DNA from: Bacillota bacterium
GTDB lineage: Bacteria > Bacillota > Sulfobacillia > JAJZYS01 > JAJZLH01
Assembly (NCBI GenBank): GCA_021850485.1
Contig: JAJZLY010000029.1
Location: forward strand, 1 to 64,000
Length of the DNA stretch: 64,000 nt
Direction of reading: 5' to 3'
The notes beneath the pieces were generated by a model. The model ran no database searches, was not told where the DNA came from, and saw only the letters and a list, made by a program, of their open reading frames with translations. The position numbers and the translations under genes were made by a program. This document shows, piece after piece, positions 24,264-30,891 of this stretch. How positions within the stretch are numbered: the first letter of the stretch is position 1; every line of letters starts with the position of its first letter.

Positions 24264-24307
24264 GTTGAGGACGCACTAACCAAGCACCAGCGGGATTTCA
24301 CGGCGCG

Positions 24308-24337
24308 TTGACCCCGTGCGCCGTCAGTTGCTATGAT
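24308..24337 (+). promoter_or_regulatory. Promoter of the tRNA-Tyr/tRNA-Thr unit
   Basis: TTGACC (24308-24313), an 18-bp spacer, and TATGAT (24332-24337) extended by TGC. The start would fall about 25 nt before tRNA-Tyr, giving a short leader. Confidence 0.7.
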
Positions 24338-24368
24338 GGTGGCCGCTTCGGTCTATCCGGAGCATCCC

Positions 24369-24453
24369 GGAGGGGTACCGAAGTGGCCAAACGGGGCGGT
24401 CTGTAAAATCGCTGGCATTGCCTTCGTTGGTTCGAATCCAACCCCCTCCACCA
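24369..24453 (+). tRNA. tRNA-Tyr (GTA anticodon)
   Basis: A class II tRNA of 85 nt including CCA. The acceptor GGAGGGG pairs with CCCCTCC. The anticodon loop reads CTGTAAA with anticodon GTA, a long variable arm (TGGCATTGCCTTCG) follows, and the T loop is TTCGAAT. The long variable arm with a GTA anticodon is the bacterial tRNA-Tyr pattern. Confidence 0.95.
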
Positions 24454-24495
24454 TGAGTCATGCCGAACCGGCCACCGATGCCGGGAAGGCTCGTC

Positions 24496-24571
24496 GCTGA
24501 CGTAGCTCAGTCGGTAGAGCACCTGCATGGTAAGCAGGAGGTCCCCGGTTCGATCCCGGGCGTCAGCTCCA
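24496..24571 (+). tRNA. tRNA-Thr (GGT anticodon), used as an integration site
   Basis: A 76-nt tRNA. The acceptor GCTGACG pairs with CGTCAGC, the D arm contains AGCTCAGTCGGTAGAGC, the anticodon stem is CCTGC/GCAGG with loop ATGGTAA (anticodon GGT), the T loop is TTCGATC and CCA is encoded. From the anticodon loop onward it is duplicated exactly at 26290-26335, so the present 3' half was probably supplied by an inserted element. Confidence 0.95.
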
Positions 24572-24572
24572 G
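24527..24572 (+). repeat. 46-bp direct repeat, left copy (inside tRNA-Thr)
   Basis: It runs from ATGGTAAGCAGGAGG in the anticodon loop to the CCA plus one G. It is identical over 46 bp to 26290-26335 and acts as the left boundary of the insertion. Confidence 0.9.
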
Positions 24573-24582
24573 CGAAAAAGTG

Positions 24583-24608
24583 GTCCCCGCGCGTTGCGCG
24601 GGGACTTT
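24583..24608 (+). terminator. Hairpin terminator after tRNA-Thr, element side
   Basis: GTCCCCGCGC (24583-24592) pairs with GCGCGGGGAC (24596-24605) around GTT, followed by TTT. It would end tRNA transcription and also lies at the 3' end of the convergent methyltransferase gene. Confidence 0.8.
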
Positions 24609-24617
24609 GGGTTTCGA

Positions 24618-25418
24618 TCACGGCGATTTGTGGGCTGTCACGAACAGGTAATCCCCCGGTAACGACCCGTCCCCCATCTGATCTTTCAAGCGTTTGAATC
24701 TGCCGGTGGCGACGTCCGCCTGCAGGCGGGTGAGGCCTTCTTGAAGTTCGTCAGGGGAAGCATTCGCAAATGAAGAGATGCCCGTGCGCACCGCGGGATC
24801 GAGATAGAACTCCGGGTGGTGTTTTCCCGCGTAGAGGAACAGGTCGACGGGATTCTCTTCGATCCAATACGGGATGGAGATGACATCGGAAAAACCGGCG
24901 TCCTGGAGTAGCGCCTTGACAGTGCTGACTGATGGCATAGAGTCTGCAGACTGCTCAATGAGGCGCGGAAAGTATTCCCGCAGCCAGTAGCGTTGGATTT
25001 GCGCGGGATCGGCGGTGAATATGCAGAATCGTCCACTATCGAGAAGAATGCGAAAAGCTTCGCGGAACACTTGCGGCAGGATGGAAGTCATGTGGTGAAG
25101 CGCAAGAATGCATGTCGCCCCGTGCAGCGATCGATCGGCGAACGGGAGTGAGGACGCCTCGGAGACGTGCCAATCGATAGTGGGTGCCTTGGATCGCGCC
25201 TGAGCGATCATGGCCGGCTCGGCGTCTACTCCGCTCATGCGGATTTGGAGGGCGGAGAGAGCAATAGTGTAGTTCCCGGTGCCGCAGGCGATGTCGACAC
25301 ATGTGTGTTCGGGTTGGAAGTCGAGCAACTTGAAGAGCTGTCTTACAATGGCAGGTTCGGCTCGACGCGTTCGGTCGTAGTCCGGCCCGAGGTCTGCGTA
25401 CAGAGACGTGACTACCAC
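24618..25418 (-). CDS. Class I SAM-dependent methyltransferase (Methyltransf_11 type)
   Basis: A 266-residue protein. Motif I is CVDIACGTGNYTIAL, motif II has the acidic GVDAEPAMIAQAR, and the post-motifs are ASSLPFADRSLHGATCILALHHM and FREAFRILLDSGRFCIFT. The C-terminal 110 residues (YWLREYFPRLIEQ and onward) fit small-molecule methyltransferases. The substrate is unknown. The GTG start at 25418 has GAGGA almost adjacent, so the start is uncertain by a few codons. It is element cargo, with base use less GC-rich than flanking chromosomal genes. Confidence 0.8.
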   Translation of the reverse strand: MVVTSLYADLGPDYDRTRRAEPAIVRQLFKLLDFQPEHTCVDIACGTGNYTIALSALQIRMSGVDAEPAMIAQARSKAPTIDWHVSEASSLPFADRSLHGATCILALHHMTSILPQVFREAFRILLDSGRFCIFTADPAQIQRYWLREYFPRLIEQSADSMPSVSTVKALLQDAGFSDVISIPYWIEENPVDLFLYAGKHHPEFYLDPAVRTGISSFANASPDELQEGLTRLQADVATGRFKRLKDQMGDGSLPGDYLFVTAHKSP

Positions 25419-25451
25419 TCCTCTTCGCCCGGCACGGCTGCGTGCCCAGCG

Positions 25452-25877
25452 TTAGTCGACCAACACCAACCTACGCCCGAGTGCGCGCATCACTCGATCG
25501 ACCGTTGCAAGGGTGGGGTTGGACCCAGAGCGCTCCCACTTTTGTACAGCTTGAAAGGTTACGTCGAGCCGTCTGGCCAATTCGACCTGGGTGACTCCGG
25601 CCCGCTCGCGCTCCAGGCGAAGTAGTACCGGCCACCCGACACGCGGATCGGGTTCGATCCACACTAAGTCTTCTCCAGAATCAAGCCCGTTTGGCGGCCA
25701 CGGGATCGCATCTCCGCGGTCTAGCATGGCTCCAAGCACGCCGGTCAGGGCTTCCCGTGCCGCGGACTTGGCAGACTCAACGTCAACCCCGAACGTGAGC
25801 ACATTGTCGAGAGGAGTGAGCGACTTCGAGTATACGACCCCGTCTTCGGTCCAAGTGCGGAACGGGTACTGCAGCAT
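25452..25877 (-). CDS. hicB: HicB-family antitoxin with C-terminal helix-turn-helix
   Basis: A 141-residue protein. The N-terminal 70 residues are a HicB partial RNase H-like fold (YPFRTWTEDGVVYSKSLTPLDNVLTFG, then VESAKSAAREALTGVLGAML). Residues about 85-135 are an XRE helix-turn-helix (RERAGVTQVELARRLDVTFQAVQKWERSGSNPTLATVDRVM). It would neutralise HicA and repress the operon through the palindrome upstream of hicA. The ATG at 25877 shares one base with the hicA stop (TGATG); a TTG one codon upstream is an alternative start. Confidence 0.88.
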   Translation of the reverse strand: MLQYPFRTWTEDGVVYSKSLTPLDNVLTFGVDVESAKSAAREALTGVLGAMLDRGDAIPWPPNGLDSGEDLVWIEPDPRVGWPVLLRLERERAGVTQVELARRLDVTFQAVQKWERSGSNPTLATVDRVMRALGRRLVLVD

Positions 25878-26059
25878 CAAGGTCGCCTAACCTCCCTTCG
25901 AATGGCGGCGACCAGGCCCGGGGGCAGATCTCTTGATCCGTGCACGGGCACGGGGATCGGCCGCCTCCCTGGCTTGACCATGATGTGGTGGGAACCCTCG
26001 ATCCTGTCCAGGAGCCAACCTTGGCTCTCCAGTTCCCTGATCAAGCCCTTCCCCGTCAT
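25877..26059 (-). CDS. hicA: HicA-family mRNA interferase toxin
   Basis: A 60-residue dsRBD-like HicA (YcfA): MTGKGLIRELESQGWLLDRI, the catalytic His in GSHHIM, KPGRRPIPVPVHGSRDLPPG and the closing helix LVAAIRREV. It cleaves mRNA when free of HicB. The ATG at 26059 matches the family start. A longer in-frame reading exists, but a -10 hexamer lies only 6 nt upstream of this ATG, so the transcript is probably leaderless or nearly so. It is the first gene of the hicA-hicB pair. Confidence 0.88.
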   Translation of the reverse strand: MTGKGLIRELESQGWLLDRIEGSHHIMVKPGRRPIPVPVHGSRDLPPGLVAAIRREVRRP

Positions 26060-26065
26060 GCCAGC

Positions 26066-26087
26066 AGTATACAACTCTTGGGTTGTA
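26066..26087 (-). promoter_or_regulatory. hicA promoter and probable HicB operator
   Basis: On the minus strand TATACT (26071-26066) is a -10 hexamer. It overlaps a perfect inverted repeat, TACAAC at 26070-26075 and GTTGTA at 26082-26087 (6-bp arms, 6-bp gap), as expected for autorepression by the HTH of HicB. Confidence 0.55.
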
Positions 26088-26153
26088 ATGGCGACGAGTC
26101 GGACGGGCTTCAGAAATGGGGCCAAAAATGGGGCCGTAGGTCTTGCATCTTGG

Positions 26154-26264
26154 TGTAACTCGATGGAACCTACTGCACATCAGGCCACTGCGACGAGAGC
26201 AGGAAAACCGCTCCAGAGGCAGAATCACAGCATACTACTGCATCTAAATGTAACTCGAGGTAAC
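26154..26264 (+). repeat. Pair of 16-bp imperfect direct repeats near the right attachment site
   Basis: TGTAACTCGATGGAAC (26154-26169) and TGTAACTCGAGGTAAC (26249-26264) agree at 14 of 16 positions, 95 bp apart. The second lies 25 bp before the right 46-bp repeat. Their place next to the crossover end suggests arm-type sites for a recombinase or excisionase. A relic of coding sequence is possible. Confidence 0.45.
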
Positions 26265-26289
26265 TAGCCGTTTCGGCCTGAAGACCTAA

Positions 26290-26335
26290 ATGGTAAGCAG
26301 GAGGTCCCCGGTTCGATCCCGGGCGTCAGCTCCAG
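26290..26335 (+). repeat. 46-bp direct repeat, right copy (tRNA-Thr 3' half)
   Basis: Identical to 24527-24572. The bases before it (GACCTAA) do not rebuild an anticodon stem, so it is not a functional tRNA. It marks the right end of the insertion. Confidence 0.9.
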
Positions 26336-26349
26336 AACTAGACCCACTG

Positions 26350-26369
26350 CCCGCAAGGCTAGCGGGTTT
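26350..26369 (+). terminator. Probable original terminator of the tRNA-Thr gene
   Basis: CCCGC (26350-26354) pairs with GCGGG (26362-26366) around AAGGCTA, followed by TTT. It lies 15 nt after the displaced tRNA 3' half, where the native tRNA terminator would be before insertion. Confidence 0.55.
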
Positions 26370-26854
26370 CACATTTCCGGGCTCCGGCCCCGAGTGGGGC
26401 AGTTGGTGCAAGAGCTGGTGCACGGCCTCTCGAATCGAGGCGTGGCCAGTCTGGACGGGCTGTCTCGAGTTTGAGCGGAGTTTTCGCGAGAGCCGCACGG
26501 CACATGGGTTCGCGGGCGCGAGAAAATTCGTTGGCACGACAAACCTGCTTCCTGCCCGCTGCCGGCCGGCCCAATGTTTCAGCATGACGGACTCAACTTG
26601 ATGGCTATTCTCTCTGTAACCTGCTTCTGGACCGTGTTTGAGGGGCAGGGTGAGCCCGCCAGGTAGATGAAAGAGCGGGTGGACGGTGGTACACTACCAG
26701 CGGGGCGATCGTAAGCGCCGTGCTGGGCCGTGAGTAAACCAGCGGAGCGCCAGATTCCGAACCCGGAGGACGAGGATCCGACTCCCTCCGGCCCTGCTAA
26801 ATGTCCTCAGCGATCCCTTTGCATGCAGCTGTCAGACTCGCGGGGGTGCAAGTC
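26370..26854. other. Non-coding or decayed stretch after the insertion
   Basis: No convincing gene is seen here. A short in-frame relic near 26400-26475 (QLVQELVHGLSNRGVASLDG) is too short to assign. TGGTACACT at 26687-26695 is an extended -10 like others in the window and could serve the DUF4160/DUF2442 genes. The frame running into the DUF4160 gene from about 26730 has low-complexity Pro/Glu content and no homology I recognise. Confidence 0.4.
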
Positions 26855-27116
26855 GTGCCACCCACCGTCCTCAATAGAACAGGGCTTTCGCTTTCGGTTC
26901 TACTCCAGCGACATGGGCGAACCCCCGTACATCCACGCTGTCCACCATTCGGGACCCGCGAAGATTTGGCTTGTGCCGGTCTCGATCGCCCGTTCCAGCG
27001 GGCTCAGTCGGGCACAGGAGCGGCAGGCGGTCAACATCGTCAGCCGACACCACCAGGAATTGATGGAGGCATGGCAGAGGTTCGCAGAGAGAGGAGGCCC
27101 GGACCTTGATCGTTGA
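26855..27116 (+). pseudogene. DUF4160 protein, frameshifted near the start
   Basis: The family normally starts like MPTVLRIG..RFFFYS. Here GTG 26855, with GGGGGT 7 nt upstream, begins VPPTVLNRT in one frame, while the rest of the domain (GFRFRFYSSDMGEPPYIHA, then IWLVPVSIARSSGLSRAQ and HHQELMEAWQRF) is in another frame to TGA 27116. A single-base change near 26880-26890 separates them. Alternatively a longer protein starts upstream near 26730 in the second frame, but its extra 50 residues look non-native. DUF4160 usually pairs with DUF2442, as here, in a presumed toxin-antitoxin-like couple of unknown mechanism. Confidence 0.65.
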
Positions 27117-27420
27117 CATGGACCCGACCATCATTGCCGTGTCCGTAGCGGACGGCAGCATCCGGGTGTCCCTTCGGGATGGACGCCAGGTGAGCGCTCC
27201 GGTGCGCTGGTTCCCGCGGCTCGAGGCCGCCACGCCGACACAGCGGGAGCAGGTTGAGATCGACCCTGCCGGCACGGCTCTGCACTGGCCAGAACTGGAC
27301 GAGGATATCGACGTGAGCGCCTTCTTGGCCAAGGAGCACATCGCCACCTCGCCGATCGCCTCGCTACTCGTCTCTGACGACGGCTCACTGGCGGAGACCG
27401 CTCGGCGGGGCAGACCCTAA
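27106..27420 (+). CDS. DUF2442 protein, partner of DUF4160
   Basis: A 104-residue protein with the DUF2442 pattern: IIAVSVADGSIRVSLRDGRQVSAPVRWFPRLEAAT, QVEIDPAGTALHWPELDEDIDVSAFL. The TTG at 27106 has GAGGAGG 8 nt upstream and overlaps the DUF4160 stop by 11 nt; an ATG at 27118 lacks a ribosome-binding site. DUF4160-DUF2442 couples are widespread and often called toxin-antitoxin-like, but activity has not been firmly assigned. If the partner is truly frameshifted, this is the surviving half. Confidence 0.8.
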   Translation: MIVDMDPTIIAVSVADGSIRVSLRDGRQVSAPVRWFPRLEAATPTQREQVEIDPAGTALHWPELDEDIDVSAFLAKEHIATSPIASLLVSDDGSLAETARRGRP

Positions 27421-27520
27421 GGCCAAGAGCCACGTCTCAGGGTGGGGACCGAGATCATCAGGGTGAGCCGTGTTACGGGCGAGCAGGCCGGGCGTTCGCC
27501 CACAACGAAGAACGCGGCTC

Positions 27521-27847
27521 ATGTCCAACGTGGTGCCCCGCCCCCGCAAGGGCGACCGACCAGACCGGCCCACCAGGTGGTCGCTCACCTGGCGGGCAAC
27601 CCGCCCGGACGGGACCTCCCAACGTCTCTACGAAACGTTCTCCGGCACCATGATGGCGGGCGCCAAGGGACGGGAACATAGACGAGGGTCGTCGCGATCG
27701 ATGACTGTCGTACCCAGCCCCAAGTTTGTCCCGGTGTTGACACAGCGTGCCTATGAACGGATGTTGATCATCCGTTCCGTCCAGGTGCTGCCCCGTTCAG
27801 GGTCTCGTACAATTGCACTGGCGTCGAGTTGGAGATCGGCTGGGTGA
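27521..27847 (+). pseudogene. Possible N-terminal fragment of a tyrosine recombinase (integrase)
   Basis: The frame from ATG 27521 reads MSNVVPRPRKGDRPD, then RWSLTWRATRPDGTSQRLYETFSGT, resembling the arm-type DNA-binding start of phage-type integrases (W-x-L-x-W-R, PDG, xxTF-x-GT). After about 27690 the resemblance is lost and no catalytic domain follows. If correct, this is what is left of an integrase near the tRNA-Thr insertion. The match is by eye and weak. Confidence 0.3.
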
Positions 27848-27914
27848 CCACGGCCCACGCAGTTTGAACAGACGGTGCAGCGACTGGTAAACGTCAAGTA
27901 AAAGTGGGCCAATG

Positions 27915-27966
27915 GGTATGGGCCTGTTGACCCGGTCTGTGGAACCGATAGGTATGGGCCCATACC
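27915..27966. repeat. Repeated GGTATGGGCC motifs with a perfect palindrome
   Basis: GGTATGGGCC occurs at 27915-27924 and 27951-27960. The second copy continues into the 16-bp palindrome GGTATGGGCCCATACC (27951-27966). Just before lies AAAAGTGGGCC (27900-27909). Such short repeated units resemble ends of IS21-like elements, but no istA/istB genes are present. The rest of 27848-28077 shows no gene. Confidence 0.35.
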
Positions 27967-28077
27967 AATAGACGCCCTGGCGTGCTCCGTCATCATGGCA
28001 GGCCCGCTGCCGCCGCCTGGGTCATGTCTCGCCAAGGGGTGTAAAAGCGATTCACTCGGGTTCGAGCGTTATGTAGT

Positions 28078-28362
28078 CTAAGCGCTGATCGCCAGCGGTT
28101 CCGGTTCAAGTGGCGAGATGGCTGGCACGGACCCGTGGGGACCCAGCAGCAGGGCCATCGACTCCTGACTGAAGTAGAGGCGGTCTGCCGCCGACCACTC
28201 GTCGTTCTGCTCCATCAGCACGGCGGCGCCCAGTCGGGTCAGGGCGCTGCGGTCGGGGAAGATGCCCACCACCGAGAAGCGGCGGGCCAACTCCCGGTTC
28301 AGCCGCTCCAGGCCGTTGGTGGACCGGATCCGCCGCCAGTGTGCAACCGGGAAGATAGGGTG
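28078..28362 (-). pseudogene. C-terminal fragment of an IS256-family transposase
   Basis: The frame, closed upstream by TAG at 28365-28363, encodes 94 residues typical of the end of mutator/IS256 transposases: FPVAHWRRIRSTNGLERLNRE, RRFSVVGIFPDRSALTRLGAAVLMEQNDEW and a variable tail. The DDE catalytic core is missing, so the element is dead. It abuts the catalase stop codon, with only 8 bp between, so the insertion or later deletion happened right at the end of katA. Confidence 0.9.
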
Positions 28363-28370
28363 CTAACGAC

Positions 28371-29873
28371 TCAGCGTTGGTGGCTCGCCACAGCGTTCGC
28401 AACCGGCGATGGTAGCGGCCGGCCGAGCCCGGATCCAATCTCACGCCCCAGTTCGGCGTCGACATTGGTCCAATAGGCGACCACTTGATCTTGAACCGGG
28501 CTTGAAACCTGATCGCTGGCGTGGCCCACCACGTTGGACACTAGGTGAGCGCGGTCGGCTGCGCTCAAGACATCACGCACCAAGGTCCCGGCTTGGCCGA
28601 AGTCGTCGTCCTCCCGGTGCAGGTCGTAGGCGTAGCGGCCGATCTCCTGGCCCTCTACGGACCATCCTAGATCCACACCAGCGGCCCCATCAGCCACTGG
28701 TCCGCCATACGAATTGGGGGCGTACACGGGCTGGGCGTCGGCATGGTGATAGGTCATGGCGCCCTCCTTATTGTAGGAGTGCACGGGAACCTTGGGGGCG
28801 TTGATCGGCAGCTGCTCATAGTTGGGGCCGATCCGGTGCAGGTGCGTGTCGTGGTAGGAGAAGATGCGGGCCATCAGGACGCGATCTGGACTGAGTCCGG
28901 TGCCTGGCACCAGGTTGGCCGGCGAGAAGCCGGCCTGTTCCACCTCGGCGAAGAAATTCGCCGGATTGCGATCCAACACCAGGCGGCCGACCGGGATCAG
29001 TGGGTAATCCTGGTGCGGCCAGACCTTGGTCAGATCGAACGGATTGAAGCGATAGTCCGCGGCCTCAGCAAAGGGCATCACCTGCATCTCAAGTCGCCAC
29101 TCTGGCGCTTCACGGCGGGCGATCGCCTCACTCAGGTCCCGGCGGTGGAAGTCCGGATCCTCGCCTGCCATGGCCATAGCCTCGCTGGCCGTGAAATTCT
29201 CGATCCCTTGTGCCGTCTTGAAGTGATACTTGACCCAGTAGCGCTCGCCACCGTCGTTGACGCAGGAGAAGGTGTGCGATCCGAAGCCATTCATGTGCCG
29301 CCAGCTGCGCGGGGTGCCGCGGTCGGACATCAAGATCGTCACCTGATGCGCCGACTCTGGAGACAGGGTCCAGTAATCCCACTGCATGTCGTTGGAGCGC
29401 AGTCCGGTGTCCGGGAGGCGCTTTTGCGAGTGGATGAAGTCCTGGAACTTGGAGGGGTCCCGCATGAAGAAGACCGGCGTATTGTTGCCGACCAGGTCGA
29501 AATTACCCTGATCTGTGTAGAACTTCAGTGCGAAGCCGCGGGGGTCTCGCAGGGTATCCGGGTAGCCTTGCTCGCCGGCCACGGCGGAAAAGCGGGCGAA
29601 AACCGGCGTCCGTTTGCCGACTTTGGCCAGGAAGCTGGCCTTGGTGAACCACCTGACGTCGTCTGTCACCTCAAAGAAGCCGTGGGCACCCGAGCCCTTG
29701 GCGTGCACCACTCGTTCTGGCACGCGTTCCCGGTTGAAGTGCTGCATTTTTTGGACCAGGTAATGGTCGTGCAAGACGATCGGGCCTGTGGGACCGACGG
29801 TCAGAGAATACTCGTCGCTGGGTGCGAGGATGCCAGAGTCGGTGGTTGTCGACGGTACTGTGAGCTTCTTCAC
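28371..29873 (-). CDS. katA: Monofunctional haem catalase
   Basis: A 500-residue small-subunit (clade 3 size) catalase. Catalytic His57 in VVHAKGSGAHGFFEVT, Asn130 in FDLVGNNTPVFF, and the proximal haem ligand Tyr340 in ARIFSYHDTHLHRIGPNY. It disproportionates hydrogen peroxide in the cytoplasm. The GTG at 29873 (MKKLTVPSTT) follows AAGGACAGG; a longer in-frame extension lacks homology. The last residues (NAVASHQR) end against an IS256 remnant, but the length looks complete. Confidence 0.96.
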   Translation of the reverse strand: MKKLTVPSTTTDSGILAPSDEYSLTVGPTGPIVLHDHYLVQKMQHFNRERVPERVVHAKGSGAHGFFEVTDDVRWFTKASFLAKVGKRTPVFARFSAVAGEQGYPDTLRDPRGFALKFYTDQGNFDLVGNNTPVFFMRDPSKFQDFIHSQKRLPDTGLRSNDMQWDYWTLSPESAHQVTILMSDRGTPRSWRHMNGFGSHTFSCVNDGGERYWVKYHFKTAQGIENFTASEAMAMAGEDPDFHRRDLSEAIARREAPEWRLEMQVMPFAEAADYRFNPFDLTKVWPHQDYPLIPVGRLVLDRNPANFFAEVEQAGFSPANLVPGTGLSPDRVLMARIFSYHDTHLHRIGPNYEQLPINAPKVPVHSYNKEGAMTYHHADAQPVYAPNSYGGPVADGAAGVDLGWSVEGQEIGRYAYDLHREDDDFGQAGTLVRDVLSAADRAHLVSNVVGHASDQVSSPVQDQVVAYWTNVDAELGREIGSGLGRPLPSPVANAVASHQR

Positions 29874-29928
29874 GGTACACCTGTCCTTCGCTTGCACACC
29901 CCATCCGACAGCACAAACGAGCTGAGAG

Positions 29929-29966
29929 ATTATGCCAATAATACTCTTTAGTGCCTGGGAAATAAA
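29929..29966 (-). promoter_or_regulatory. katA promoter with overlapping palindrome
   Basis: On the minus strand TTTATT (29966-29961), a 17-bp spacer and TATTAT (29943-29938) form a plausible promoter. ATTAT/ATAAT with a 4-bp gap (29929-29942) overlaps the -10 and could bind a Fur/PerR-type peroxide regulator, although the spacing is not the canonical 7-1-7 PerR box. Confidence 0.4.
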
Positions 29967-30014
29967 CGCCGACGGCCGTAACCCGAAGCGCACCGCGCCG
30001 CCGTGTACGCCTCG

Positions 30015-30764
30015 TTACTGACGTCCGTACCGATCGGCCAGACGAACCACGTCATCGGCCTGTGGACTGGACACCTCGACCACGCGCAGATCATCGTCGG
30101 CACTAATGCGGTGAACGGTCCCTGGCTCCACGGTGACCGAGTAGCCGGGGCCGACGAGCACCTCGTTATCGCCGATCTGAAACCGACCCCGACCCGAAAC
30201 CACCCACAGAGTCTCCAGCTTCTGGCGGTGGTACTGCAGTGAGAGGGCATGACCAGCCCGCACCTCAATCAGCTTGCCCAGGTAACGATCGGTTTCGGCC
30301 CACCAAATCTCACGGCCCCAAGGCTTCTCGACGATCCGAAACGGGGCGGCTGTGCTCTCCGCAAGGGCGCCGTCAGCGACCATGCCGTCACCAGGGGACG
30401 GCCCGTCCCACTCCCGCACACTGATGCCGCTGGCCAATACGCCAAGGGCCATGCGGTCGGAGATCCCTACGACGTGCGTGGTGTCCAGACTCGGGCACGC
30501 TGAGCGCACCCGCTCCACCACACTGGCACTGCAAACCACATATAAAGACGGCAGGGGGACGGTGGCGATCAGCCAGGCCATGACGGCGGAAAAGTGGCTT
30601 TGGCCGGCGACCAGTGGCTGCAAGGCATCCTCACCAGCGACCTGTACCAAAAAGCCCAGTGCGGCCACCTCTTTTGCTCGATTGCTGCCATTGGGGCCAC
30701 GTGCGGGCCGGCTCTCTCCAGGTGTCTTAACGGAGATCCCGAACAACACCCAAACCGCACGCAC
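30015..30764 (-). CDS. Mannose-6-phosphate isomerase-like cupin protein with an unrecognised N-terminal region
   Basis: The C-terminal 115 residues are a PMI-type cupin: RIVEKPWGREIWWAETDRYLGKLIEV, HALSLQYHRQKLETLWVVSGRG (metal-binding His/Glu) and GPGYSVTVEPGTVHRI, as in mannose-1-phosphate guanylyltransferase/isomerase C-termini. The first about 130 residues of the open frame (including PSLYVVCSASVVERVRSACP and HVVGISDRMALGVLASGI) look coding but match nothing I know, and the start is uncertain. Internal ATG codons near 30369 or 30450 would give the cupin alone. It is divergent from the cytosine-type permease. Confidence 0.7.
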   Translation of the reverse strand: MRAVWVLFGISVKTPGESRPARGPNGSNRAKEVAALGFLVQVAGEDALQPLVAGQSHFSAVMAWLIATVPLPSLYVVCSASVVERVRSACPSLDTTHVVGISDRMALGVLASGISVREWDGPSPGDGMVADGALAESTAAPFRIVEKPWGREIWWAETDRYLGKLIEVRAGHALSLQYHRQKLETLWVVSGRGRFQIGDNEVLVGPGYSVTVEPGTVHRISADDDLRVVEVSSPQADDVVRLADRYGRQ

Positions 30765-30891
30765 ACCACATCAGTCTGCGGTTCCTTCGGTCGCAGGGAA
30801 AGGGGGCACTTCACCGGAACCATCCGCCGCGCGTCCGGCTCCATCGGCATCATTGGTGAGCTGTGATCATTCTTGAGAGGACTGAGTTCGC

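Larger units (their letters stand above)
24527..26335. mobile_element. Recombinase-less insertion at tRNA-Thr carrying hicAB and a methyltransferase
   Basis: About 1.76 kb lies between two 46-bp copies of the tRNA-Thr(GGU) 3' half. The left copy completes a functional tRNA. The right copy has no 5' half and is followed by a second terminator that looks like the native one. That is the footprint of tyrosine-recombinase integration into a tRNA. The cargo is a SAM methyltransferase and a HicA/HicB pair, all on the minus strand and less GC-rich by eye than the neighbours. No integrase is present inside, so it would be mobilised in trans or is a remnant fixed by internal deletion. Confidence 0.8.

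Noticed and set aside
27442-27681. Short overlapping frames after the DUF2442 gene
   Set aside because: No ribosome-binding sites or families; only the frame from 27521 has any resemblance (integrase start) and is reported separately with low confidence.
28743-29951. A 402-codon plus-strand open frame opposite catalase
   Set aside because: Catalase is certain on the minus strand; the shadow has no recognisable domain and crosses the katA promoter.
30765-30891. Possible purine or guanine riboswitch before the NCS1 permease
   Set aside because: No conserved purine-aptamer loops or three-way junction could be drawn.
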